Below, piece after piece: positions 1 to 10,700 of a DNA stretch of 64,000 bases (position 1 is the stretch's first letter; each line of letters opens with the position of its first letter). Where the stretch lies: assembly GCA_905331475.1 (NCBI GenBank), contig CAJNYU010000474.1:62001-126000 (forward strand), in the 5' to 3' direction. The translations under genes and the position numbers were made by a program. The notes beneath the pieces were generated by a model, which searched no databases, was not told the DNA's origin, and was given only the letters and a program-made list of their open reading frames with translations. The stretch comes from Rotaria socialis (Eukaryota > Rotifera > Eurotatoria > Philodinida > Philodinidae).

Positions 1-204
1 CATAGAAGCTGTGGACAGGTATAACTACTCTCTACTCTGAACCATCAGACACACGCGCAAAGTCGTCAACACAGTTATAGTTTTTGTATGCTTTTCTTTT
101 TCCTTTTCGTTTCCTTAATGGAGCCACAAGTAACCACGCTTCTTTTCATAATAGTTTCGTGCAAAACACAGAAAGAAAGGAAAACGTCGACCAAAGTAAA
201 ATTA

Positions 205-590
205 GTAATTAGAGACTTCCATTGTTACCAAAGAAAAGTAAAGTTTTTCATAATGTATCTTTTCCTAAGAAGCCGAAAAGAACAACTACAATCAAACAGT
301 TTGTTCAGAAATTTTCTACTCTTCAAAACGTCAGTTAAAACTTGGAGTTACAACATCCATAGCAGAGGTAATTAATGTTCATTAGTCGTGACCAGCCGTC
401 ACCAGAGTTGATCACGGCCGATGAAAAAATCCTATCTCTGCTGAGGATTAATCCTACTTCATGTTTCAACCGACACTTTGAAGAGTAGAATATTCTGAAC
501 AAACTGTTTGCTTCTAATTGGTCTTTTCGGCTTCTTAGGAATATATATTATGAAAAACTGTTGTTTTCTTTGGTAAACAGTCTAAATGGG
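205..590. repeat. Long imperfect inverted repeat (foldback hairpin)
   Basis: The arm at about 216-380 is nearly the reverse complement of about 422-585. For example CTAAGAAGCCGAAAAG near 265 pairs with CTTTTCGGCTTCTTAG near 522, and AAACAGTTTGTTCAGAA near 294 pairs with its complement near 495. By eye the outer roughly 100 bp match at about 85-90 percent and the inner part is weaker. The loop of about 40 bp is itself partly palindromic (CGTGA...TCACG). A 95-codon open frame at 88-375 runs into the left arm and resembles nothing recognised, so it is not called as a gene. The structure could be a foldback transposon remnant or a source of hairpin RNA. No flanking target duplication was identified. 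Confidence 0.8.
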
Positions 591-873
591 GAACGAGGAA
601 CATAAAAATACAATTATCGATATCTCAAGCATGCATCTCCTCATCAAATGCTTCGACTTGAATCACTTTTTCCTGACATAATATTCGTTAATCAAAATTA
701 CTAATTGCGTAAACAATTACCTGAAATGAGAAAATGGCTCTTTTTTTCGCTTCATATTACTTACGCGTCTTTGCATTGTTGCTGCATGAATAGTGTTATC
801 AGCATATATTACATGAATGCCCAATCTCATATTGCCCGCAATATATAGTCATCATTAACAACGATTATTCGAG

Positions 874-2001
874 ATGACCAAAGCACAGCGTGGACCACGG
901 TCCACATCCAGTTGGCGACGTAAAGTACTGTCAATTCTTAAAAATGAAGTTACATGGGGTATCATCGCTATTCTCGACTGTGCCATTGCTCTTGCCATTA
1001 TCTGGGCGACAAATAGTCCAATAGCATGGCAGAAGTACAAAGACCCTGCCCACGAGCAAGGTTTCATTGCTATTATTGGTGGCATTTTTGCAATTGTCTC
1101 GTCGTTCATGAGTCTTATTCAGATCATTCAACATTTTATTCACAAGTCATATCAACCATCTCAAAAAAGAATCATTCGAATACTGGCCATAGTTCCTATA
1201 TATACCATGACCTCATGGCTGTCATTACTTTTCTTCGAAGCAGCCATCTATATGGAATTCGTGCAAGCATGTTATGAAGCCTATGCTATCTACTGTTTCC
1301 TTATATTACTGACTAAATATCTAGGGGGCCACCGAGGAGTGGAAGAAGCGATTATGTTGAAAGAAAGAGTTCGACTAACATTTCCATTAGGGTTTTGTAG
1401 ACTAACACCTAATAAAGCATGGGTGTGGTATTTTAAAGTTGGCATTCTACAATATTCATGGATTACTCCATTGTGCGCCTGTATCGTCGTTGTGCTTAAT
1501 TTGACCGGTCTATACGGTAACGGCCAATGGTCGTTTAATCGAGGTTATTCCTACATTACAATAATTATCAATATCAGTCAAATACTTGCTCTCTACACTT
1601 TAGTAACATTCTATATTAATGTCAAGAAGGAATTACGACCATTTAAACCTCTACCAAAATTTATCGCTATAAAACTCATTGTGTTTTTCATATTTTGGCA
1701 ATCCGTTCCAATGAGTGGCCTTGCAGCAGTTGGAGTACTTCGAAATACTCAATGTGACTCGACGACAGATACTAGCTGTCATGGATCAATAACAGGGCTC
1801 ACTGTCGAACAGGAGAAAATTTTACTGTCAAATGTATTGATCTGTGTGGAAATGTTCTTTTTCTCAACTGCTCACCACTGGATTTATAGTTGGAAGTCGT
1901 ATGCGGACGGATCACTCAGAGAATTGATGCAATATCGCTATCACCATATGAATAACAACCAAAACGATGAAGACGCAAATATTATCATAACAAATTCTTG
2001 A
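874..2001 (+). CDS. TMEM184: TMEM184/OSTalpha-type multipass membrane protein (Solute_trans_a family)
   Basis: Intronless frame of 375 codons. The protein has about seven hydrophobic segments, starting near residues 18-36 (ILDCAIALAIIWA) and 54-75. The family signature is visible: residues near 97-110 read QKRIIRILAIVPIY, followed by a Trp-Leu-Ser-Leu segment and ACYEAYAIYCFLILLTKYLGG near 130-150. This corresponds to the CYEAY-(V/I)-Y-x-F block of TMEM184 and organic solute transporter alpha proteins (Pfam Solute_trans_a). The C-terminal tail of about 35 residues is hydrophilic and Asn-rich. Metazoan relatives sit in plasma or endosomal membranes, and transport is established only for the OSTalpha branch, so the substrate here is unknown. 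The ATG at 874 is chosen because it opens the frame just before a basic stretch and the first membrane segment. No intron is needed, which is unusual in this window. An AATAAA-like signal lies near 2087. Confidence 0.87.
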   Translation: MTKAQRGPRSTSSWRRKVLSILKNEVTWGIIAILDCAIALAIIWATNSPIAWQKYKDPAHEQGFIAIIGGIFAIVSSFMSLIQIIQHFIHKSYQPSQKRIIRILAIVPIYTMTSWLSLLFFEAAIYMEFVQACYEAYAIYCFLILLTKYLGGHRGVEEAIMLKERVRLTFPLGFCRLTPNKAWVWYFKVGILQYSWITPLCACIVVVLNLTGLYGNGQWSFNRGYSYITIIINISQILALYTLVTFYINVKKELRPFKPLPKFIAIKLIVFFIFWQSVPMSGLAAVGVLRNTQCDSTTDTSCHGSITGLTVEQEKILLSNVLICVEMFFFSTAHHWIYSWKSYADGSLRELMQYRYHHMNNNQNDEDANIIITNS

Positions 2002-2125
2002 TTTAATTGCTTGTTCTCTGTTATTATCTAACTGTATGATACTTGAGAGAGAGAAGGAATATATGTTATTCTAATTTTGACCCAAAAATAAAAAGCTGCT
2101 AGCGCAATCCCTTTGGGGTTTAAAA

Positions 2126-2408
2126 TGAGAAACACGATGAAACTTCTTTTATGGAATTCGACTGTCACGGTCACTGATGGTCTGTGGAGCTTCTCTGTTA
2201 CAGTCTGTATTGTGATGTATGAAGTCTCTAGAAACCACCACAGACCGTTACAGAGACTTCAGAAACTATCACAGACCGCTACAGAGAAATTTAATAATTA
2301 ATTAATTAACCAATTAACTGATTAATTAATTTCTCTGTAACGGTCTGTGGAGGGCGGGTCCAAATTTCTACCCTGTATACTTCAACACTCCTTTCAGATC
2401 GTGTTTCA
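2126..2408. mobile_element. MITE-like element with TGAAACACGATC-type terminal repeats
   Basis: The left end reads TGAGAAACACGAT (2126-2138) and the right end is GATCGTGTTTCA (2397-2408), which are inverted copies apart from one inserted base. Inside, the motif CACAGACCGTTACAGAG (near 2242) recurs in direct and inverted forms: CACAGACCGCTACAGAG near 2272 and CTCTGTAACGGTCTGTG near 2333. The last two flank an AT-rich spacer of TTAATTAA units, so the centre can fold into a strong hairpin. The right-terminal 70 bp are shared with copies at 9391-9470 (inverted) and 21904-21970. No coding capacity is seen. Confidence 0.7.
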
Positions 2409-2824
2409 AAAAATGTCGAGAAAACCGTTCGTAAAAATTCCGATCATTCAAATGCCGAAGATTAAAACTGTTGCAGACGAAAATTTAAAGTGAGAGTAGG
2501 AGTAGATAGTCATGCATTTTTTGATAACATTTTTTTCGGATTCTGTTAGCTTTCTACATTTGTAATTTCATTATTTTTATTTTCGATACTATGAGCTTCG
2601 GCATTAGTTAGATGAATTGTTATATAATTTCCCAAGAAAATTTTAGCGCGTGGGTATGCGTGAATATGAAAGACGATCAAAGTTCATATTCAATCACAAT
2701 CACATCCAAATCTTCAAAATATTAATCAAAATATTAGGTAGAAAAAAAGTGAACATATCTTGCCAAATTTACGTACAATATAATTATATTTTCTTGTGCC
2801 AATAAGTAACGTTCATCGTATACC

Positions 2825-2990
2825 GATTCTTGAGGGTGTGTCAAGCATACCATGATCTAGATTTCGACCTTGCTTAAGGGTCTCGTCAGATGGTAGTAAC
2901 TATCTTGAGGGTGTGGGTGTGGGTGTGAATAGCTACCATGATCTATAGATTTCATTGGAACAACCGAAATCATCAGATGGTAAATAATTC
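2825..2990. repeat. Diverged tandem duplication carrying telomere-like TGTGGG repeats
   Basis: Two copies of about 75-85 bp lie head to tail. Each has CTTGAGGGTGTG, then ACCATGATCTA, then GATTTC, then TCAGATGGTA (2829-2900 and 2904-2990). In the second copy the start is expanded to a perfect 19-bp hexamer run, GGGTGTGGGTGTGGGTGTG, at 2909-2927. TGTGGG is, from memory, the bdelloid telomeric unit. The G-rich strand is the + strand and points toward the Penelope-like element that follows. Confidence 0.7.
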
Positions 2991-4795
2991 TAATGATTTA
3001 AGATTAAAAAATCAAAAATCAATAGATTAATTTATAAACTGTCATATACAAGAAAAATTCTTAAATATATGATGATAAAAACATTTCCTTTAATTTGCTT
3101 AGTAAATTTATTTTTTATTTGCTAATATTTCAACGTGACAATTTTCGAAACGTTAATTTTTTAAAGTTTTTCAAAGTCTTTTTGTTATGTTCTGATTTGA
3201 TCGACATGTTACAGATGTTTGTTAGCTTTCATGTTAATCTTTGTTGGTTATAAATCGAAGTTGTATCTTGTTCAGTTTGTTGTGATCTTTTGTTTCTTTG
3301 GTTCTAGTTAATTAGAGAAAAAAGGTAACTGGTTAATTTTTTGTGAAAAGTTTCGTTGAAATTTTTTTGAAACTTACTCTTTGTTATTTTATTTTGTAAT
3401 ATTCCTTCTGTTGGACACTTTCGTATCAGTTCTTTTTGAGACTCGCGACGATTCCGATTACCAACGATCAATCGTGTATACATGGCTGCTGTTTGTTGAA
3501 AGACGTCTGTGTATATTTGGTGCATATCTGCCCGATATGATTGGAAACGTTTTTCGTGTGTAAAATGTATAAATAATTTTTCATCAAAATTTGAAGTTGC
3601 TTTTTCTGTTTGTTTTGTAGATGCATTTGGTTGATTCAATGGATCATTTGCTTCATCATTGTCAATGTTTGCTTGAGCCACACTCATTGCTACTTGTGAT
3701 TGACGAAATGCTGGTTGATCTAATCATTTTTGTCGTCTATGGATGTATTTGTTTTCGTCATCAATGAAATGTAAAAATGGTGATATTGATATATATTCGG
3801 GAAATTTTTTCTTGAATTCATTTTCAATAAATGTCAATCGATGTCTATAAAATATAGAATTAAATAAAATTCTTTTCGTAATATATTTTATATAAACTTG
3901 CTCGTTATAGAGTAACATTAATTTTATAATACGTCGTTCATTATTAAATTCTTGAAATGTGGATGAATATCTGGTAGCACGCTCAAGAGAAGTTTTAATA
4001 ATATTTGCAAAAACATGTCGTGGATGATCAGATGTAAATGGTGTAACATATAGTTCAGCTGCAGGCTTATGATAAACAGATGTTGCCAATGTACCATTAT
4101 TATTTGTAAGTAAAACATCAAGAAATGGAAGACTTTTCTTGATTTTATAATCTAATTTAATATTTAGATGCCATGTATTTGCATCATCTAATAATATTCA
4201 TAATTCTTCTTCAGATTTATTCCAAGTCATAAAACATCATCAATGTATCTAAAGAGAAATTTTTTTTCTGAAAAATAGTCATTGATTAATTTATTTCTGG
4301 TCATTTACCGACCATATAATTCGCCGTTTCGACATTTTTCCAGCACACCGTGGTGAACTGATGCTTGCATCTTTTTATAAAATTCCACTTGTTTTAAACG
4401 TTGATCATTGATTTGGACAAGGTTAACAATTAGCTCACGATAGTAAACAAGTTGTCCATTATTCAGATCAATTTGATTAACATCAGTTGATGATGAAACC
4501 TCAAATATTTTATTTTTTACTATATTTTCCATGTCGTACCAATATGCATGCTGGATAATCTGCTGCCGTTATAAAGTGGTGACGATCGACCGAGAAAATC
4601 ATCTTGAATATCATTAGGCTTTTTTGTATTTTCATCTCTATCGTCACGATATGCTTCATAATCACACGCATCTTCATCAAGTGTTAAAGGACTATTGTTA
4701 GTTGTTGATCTAGAATATTGTGTATCTTATGTAGGATGATCATTTTCGTCTTCACTACTACTTGAAATATCTAAATGATTAACAAAAGTTTTCTA
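2928..4795 (-). mobile_element. Degenerate, internally deleted Penelope-like element (Athena-type)
   Basis: Read on the minus strand, three blocks follow one another. At 4795-4305 is an acidic N-terminal region ending in a 75-residue frame rich in Leu/Val/Gln, MENIVKNK... (4532-4305). At 4275-3724 is the end of a reverse transcriptase: YIDDV at about 4240-4220, which is the RT catalytic motif C, then FLDVLLTNNNG, then SVYHKPAAE, typical of Penelope-like RTs. At 3687-3304 is a C-terminal tail with HFTHEKRFQSYRADMH and VGNRNR. Frameshifts and stop codons separate the blocks. The N-terminal region meets motif C directly, so the fingers and most of the palm are missing. No GIY-YIG endonuclease is visible, as expected for the telomere-attached Athena class. 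The 3' end of the element faces the TGTGGG run at 2909-2927. The element is non-functional as it stands. Confidence 0.85.
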
Positions 4796-6458
4796 ATCTT
4801 CGTAAGCGCCGTGTGCACTTTTTCATGATGCGACGAGAACAAAAATACTTGCGATGTATATAAAAAGAAATGAATATCTAAAATTTAAATAAAATTCAAG
4901 ACATATCTGTTCTGAATAAATAAGACAATGCAAATGAAGCCAGTATAATGTATTCATTAAAAATTGAGTCGTTACTTCAAGAAAATTCTAATTACTATTA
5001 GTATGATGCATATGAATAACGAGTTTGGAATAGTTTCCAAATAATTCAGTAATCCAATAGAAAACAGAGAAATGACCTCGCTTAATCAGGTTTAAGATAC
5101 ATATATTTTTTTTTTATGAGAAATGTCATGAAGCATCTAAGAAAAAATGATTAAAATTATTTTCATCATTATTTATTCTTTTTTCCTACATGAACACGTT
5201 ATCTGTTACTTTACTTTGTGTTGCTAGTATTAAAATCAACCGCAGTTAATCGGCGGTTTTTCAAAAAATAAGACGACCTGGGAAGCGATTATGTTATGAA
5301 CGATTCAGAGCTTTCTGATCGTAAGTACAGAGACACTTTGCTCATCATAAGAACACAATATTAAGTTTTCCATTTTCAAAATCCAGAGCATTCAATGGAA
5401 AGGCCAACCATATAATCATTTTTGGAAATAGGTTACTACTTAAGTCAACAACTCATCAATTGATCTTATCTATCTATTATTATGCCCTAGCCGATTTATT
5501 TTGTAACCCAACTGTATAATAATTAAAAGAAACAATGCTTGATGTATGAGTGTTGCGTCAAAAATAGCCACACAATGCGCCCAAAATTTATAGCGCAATA
5601 GTAAAGATACCATCATGATCCCATCGAAGCAATGCATTGACAAACAACAGCTTCTAATGTAGCAGTTAGTTCACTTTATTTGTCTTCTGATTCTGAGTAA
5701 TCTTTGAAAAGATACCCATTAACATCTATTTATAGATAATCAAATTTTAGCATAGATACAGTCACAACTTCAAGAGCATTTTTTTTCAGGTTTTTATTTC
5801 CATACACACCGCTCCTCGATTAAATGAAGAGGGGCGCTTTGGAGCAACTTCGGCCCGATTGGAAAAATACATCAGTCCAATCTGAAAGTTTCTTGAATCA
5901 CAGAGCGCGTTGTTCTATATCGTTTCTACAAGTTTCAGTTTAATCCACTGTGTATAAGGTCAGTTGTGATCTCGCCCATATGAGTATCATTTGGGTACAC
6001 TGATTGAATTTTGAGTCGGTACGTTTTCACCATAAAAGGAAATACTTTGTATACCCTTCGACACAGAATTTAACTCTGAACAAAACTGTGTCTAGAAGTT
6101 CTAGGCAGAGTGGAGAATTTCTTGCAAAATGTTGAGAATACTATTTAGCGGGGGTCATCGTCTATCAAGTGTGGTGGCTGTTGTTATCTAATTTTATGGA
6201 GATCCGGAGCCATTTTTCTACTATTTATAGAGCATTCAAAAAGCTCACAAATGATGGATAAATCACGACCAAAAACCATGTCGGCTGCCATTCATGGCTG
6301 AATCCAATAAAATTGTAATGATAATTCTCGATTCTGTCGATCAAAGCGCAATATAACTGAAAATTAAACTTCTTATGTGGAATCTACGCAAAGATTTATG
6401 TCGATTGAGTGCAATAACTATTGAGAAGCCGGAGTTTCGATTTTTTATGAAATCTCAC
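4796..6458. other. AT-rich non-coding stretch, no gene recognised
   Basis: No frame longer than about 60 codons and no family motif was seen. It may contain the 5' remainder of the Penelope-like element (to about 4850) and unidentified old repeats. A short palindrome, CCTCGATTAAATGAAGAGG, lies near 5814. Confidence 0.5.
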
Positions 6459-7278
6459 CAGGGCTACCAGCCGTACCCCATTTGGGGGTACAGTACCCCA
6501 TTTGAGCCTTTTGTAGCTAAAAAAAATTGTACCTCTGAGGTAAGCATTTTGTACCCCATCTGCATTTTTCAATGTTACGGCTACTATCATCCATATTGTG
6601 GTTGAAATTCAGAAAATTTCTGTCTCTTTATCCGACATTTACTCGTATTGAGAAATATGTCAAGCCTCAATTTGAAATTCGCAAAATTATTTTTGATGTG
6701 TTCTCAATTCCTTGCTCGAATGCATTTGTCGAAGGCGTTTTCAGTCATATGAAAAGCGCATGGACAGCAAGTCGCAATTCGATGGTGAGTGAAACGATAG
6801 CTGCTGAATTGAAAATCAGATTGAATAGTACTATGACATGTGAAGGTTTTTTTCTTTACTCAAACACAACCGCAACTAATAAAGTGAGCCAAAAGTCAAC
6901 AAAAATACAGTTTCGAAAAAAAGCGTGCAACAGTTAGTGTAAATATAAATCGAGAAGGTTCGCTTTGAGTAAGCATTGTTTTATTATGATTGAATTGAAT
7001 ATATGTATGTCAAGATGAAATTTTATTGTGAACATATTTATTAGAAAATAAAGATTTGAATTTGAAAGCTAGTCTTTATAGTAAAAAGAAAAACTGAGAA
7101 TGCCCTTTCCAGATTGAAAGTAGTTTTCGGAACTGATTTCCGTCGCTGATGAGCAGCGTGAAAGATGTAAATTGCGTACCTCCCGAATGTACCCCATTTA
7201 CAACGGAGTTGTACCCGACGTGCACCCCATTTCGAAATCAGTGTACCCCATTTGGGACCTGAACACCTGGCAGCCCTG
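6459..7278 (+). mobile_element. Short hAT-superfamily derivative (820 bp)
   Basis: The ends are CAGGGCTACCAG (6459-6470) and CTGGCAGCCCTG (7267-7278), inverted with one mismatch. They start with the CAGGG typical of hAT elements. Copies of a GTACCCCATTT-like motif cluster inside both ends (near 6473, 6491, 6551, 7190, 7220 and 7244), as transposase-binding subterminal repeats often do. The interior encodes only the C-terminus of a transposase (6572-6937). The expected 8-bp target duplication is not clear: the flanks AATCTCAC and GTCTCTAG share TCTC only with a one-base offset. This is an inactive, internally deleted copy. Confidence 0.78.
6572..6937 (+). pseudogene. hAT transposase C-terminal (dimerisation) remnant
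   Basis: The frame of 121 codons contains IPCSNAFVEGVFSHMKSAWT followed by SRNSM and a stretch rich in Glu, Ala and Leu. This matches the layout of the hAT dimerisation domain, where a P-x-S-(S/N)-x-x-x-E-x-x-FS core precedes a hydrophobic helix. The N-terminal BED finger, the DDE catalytic core and most of the RNase H fold are absent. The frame ends at a stop inside the element. It is a relic, retained probably because this part of the element survived internal deletion. Confidence 0.75.
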
Positions 7279-7786
7279 GTCTCTAGTTATAAATATCGAC
7301 AGAAACATCAACAACAGCTAGAACAAAAACCAAAAATATATTTACTACTGATTAATAGCGTTTATAATTATTGGGTATATTATAAACCCAAATATTTAGG
7401 CATGTTTTTCACTGGAAGCAATATGACGGTTTTAGTAAAATAGCGGAGGCGTTTTCTTTTCGCCGATGTCACTTAATCAATATTTAGTGACACCTACAAT
7501 TTTTTTCATATTAAAGTCATCGCGTCGTTCGCCAAACGAGCTGAAATTAAACAAGTGGCGAACAAAGATTTACAGTAAGTTAATTGTATAATTAGAATCA
7601 ATGAAAAGACGAAGGAAAATCGATGTTTATAAATGAGACACACTGAAGAATTTAGCTATACAATTCCATTTATTAAAATGACTGATTTTTGAATTCGAAA
7701 AAGGATTTCAAATTTTCAAAAACTTTGTTACAATGAAGACTTTTTTCAGTATGAATGACAAATTAATTTCTTAATGCTTTTAGAAC

Positions 7787-10700
7787 ATGAATACTTCATC
7801 ATCAAAACAATCATCGGACTCAGCTTCTACTTCCTCGTCAACAATCAGACAGAGATCAAACACCAATATTATTTCTAATGAAGAAATAATTGGTAAGCCG
7901 CTTATTCTTTTATCTTTGTATTACTGTCGACAGCAACACTTATGTTCCTACGTTAACTAACTTATATGATTTACTTTTTAATAAGAGAAGTAGCTCCAAC
8001 GAATTCGCATAATGCATACGTATGTTTTAGACTATACACATTAAATAAATCAAATCATATCATTCATTTTGAATTTGGTTTCCTTTACTGTTTTCGTGAT
8101 AATATGACTCCAGATCTAGATAAACACCAAGCGACGTCAATACAAAACTTAATGAGTGAAGGTTGAAATTTACGATCAAAAATTGTCCGAATTAATGAAA
8201 ATTTCTTGTTTAATTTAGCTATTGAGACTTACAGATACGCTCTAAATTATATCTGATGATGACGCTTGTTTTTATATTTTCGTTATTTGTTTTCTTTTAA
8301 GAATCATGTGTGTCACATGTTCACAAAATTGAAGCACCTGAAGTTTTTAAAGAAAAGCTTGAACAACATATACGCAATTTTAAATTGGATGAACCAGACG
8401 ATGATGATTCAGCAAAATCTGGTATTACTCATTGTTCAATTGAATCTCTCGAAGCTGAATCAACACCAAATCAAGGTTGTCGAGCGTATATCACTAAACA
8501 TGTCTGTGGTAAGTAAACAATTGAAGTCATTCTATTCCACATAGAGTGTCACGCCAAGCACTACTATCAGATTAAAACTATTTAAACTTCAAGGATTTGG
8601 TCTCATATTTTGAAATAACGGAGAACTATCTTTGTAATAAAAATATTTATCAAGCTATTAGTTCTACTCTTCAGCCTGACATTAATAGCTAGATTGAAGA
8701 TTGGATGATTCTCAGAAAAATTTCAATCATGATTTTTTATGAGCATAGTAGCCAGTAATGACATTTTCCGAATGACTGCTCAAATGAGAATTGAGATATA
8801 GTCATTAAAGTAGCTTATTATGGCACTGATTGTCAGTTAAAGGGATCTCGGTATTATGAGATAAGCTTTTGATTGACTAAACTAGACACACGGACCAGCA
8901 TTTTACACTAGAAATAAAACAAATAAATTATAAAAGCGAGAAGCAAAAATCTTCGGACGTTGTATCTTTTCTTTTACTAGTTGGATTTATTCGAGGATCT
9001 GTCAATTAGTTTCAATAGATGAAGGCGCGCCTACTTAATGGTAGTTTCACATCCAAAATGAATTTCTTCGTCTTACAGCAATAGACTCGTGCTAGCATCA
9101 GCTGAATGATTTCAATGGTTGAGTCGGTTCAACTCAAAAAGGTGATTTTCTTAGTGTCCAAGCTGTATCGACTCGTGCACGAGAGGTTTTTATGTACACA
9201 AGCACTGTTGATAGTTTCTTGAGTGAATGAAACAAAATCCAGCAAAATGTATCGTCTGAAAATTCCTGTGTGTCATTTTTGGATGTTACATCTTTTTTTC
9301 TAGTACTAAATGCTCGTGATGCTCTCTGGTTTACTGAATAAAAATCTCACTTTGTAATGTCGAGATCTTACTATTTGAGAATGCGTACTATGAAACACGA
9401 TCTAAAATGAGTGCTGAAGTCTATATAGGTAGAAATTTGCACCACCTTCCCCAGATCCTGATGGACGATTTAAAATCGTATATCAATAGTGTCATGTTAC
9501 AATATATAAACTACTTAATGTATTTGCACAGTACGAAATAGAAGCGATGAATTTGGATTGTGCCTCAAGATAGATGAAATAAAACAATATCCGGTAACTA
9601 GCAACAGTGAGTACATCGTGTTTCATATTTTTCATTCAGAAGGAATTGCACAAACAGTTTTTTTTAATGAACTCCCTTGATAACTGGAATTTGAGCTATG
9701 ATCTTGACTATGGAAATTCCACACGAGATAAATGAATGTTCCAATCTGATGATTTAATATTAGCCATCCGTCCTATTCATTAGATCATTCTTATATTCTA
9801 TTTTGATTGTTGTATTCCATCAATAACTGAGTTTTCGTTCCAACATCAGTCATTAAACCAATTGATGAAAATAATAATTAAAATTTTATTTTGCTCATTT
9901 GTAGGTGATATTTTATCTCGAATGTATCAGAACTCTACTATTGTTAGATTTTTGAAGAACTTTTACTGTAAGGAACATGAAAAAATTGATTAAATTACCT
10001 TATATTTACTGTATGCTATAATCGACGCTAATTATTTGTTTTGTGCTAATCTCTGTTAGCTTATGCAGCTGTTAGTGCGAAGGAAAATATATGATTTTTT
10101 CTCGGTGAAAAGCTTGCTTTTCAGTGGTTTTTATTGTATCTAACAAAGAAAAGGATCTTGTCTAAATAAAACAACAAGTGTCTCTCGAGTCCGTTATTTC
10201 CTCTGGGTACATTTTTCTAATTTCAAATCATTTCACAACTTTTACTGAAAACAATGTCGTATGCGACCAAAATTTCATAGCATCAGATCATTTGCTCTTC
10301 AATTATTTTAGGCCTGATCTTACAAGAAGATACACATTTCAGTGCATTTATCGACAATAGTATGAAATCCATCATTGCATTAAAAACAGACTTTTTTAAC
10401 CTACTCATATTTAGAGAAATGATGAAAGATAGCTCCGATTATTTATAAAGGTGAACATTTTAGATAGTGCTTTTAGCAGCTTTCTTGAAAAATAAAGCTG
10501 ACTTACTGCTTCAACGTACGACTTTAGAAACTCACGTTAATAAGAAGTGAATACAGAAAAAAACAAGTGATCAAGTCAAACGATTACTGTTATATGTTTA
10601 ATTTTCTCAAGCTTCTGAAAATGAGCGAATTTTTCATGCTGTAGAAACGCATTAATGTTTCCATCTTGTAGTTCAATATTTGGGAATATTAGCAATGCTG

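Noticed and set aside
88..375. 95-codon open frame at the left edge
   Set aside because: It overlaps the left arm of the long inverted repeat, has low-complexity Phe/Lys-rich composition and no recognised motif.
3381..3563. 60-codon frame on the + strand within the Penelope-like fragment
   Set aside because: It is the complement of the RT C-terminal tail, whose motifs read on the minus strand.
6451..7286. 8-bp target duplication around the hAT derivative
   Set aside because: The flanks AATCTCAC and GTCTCTAG match only after a one-base shift, which is not convincing.
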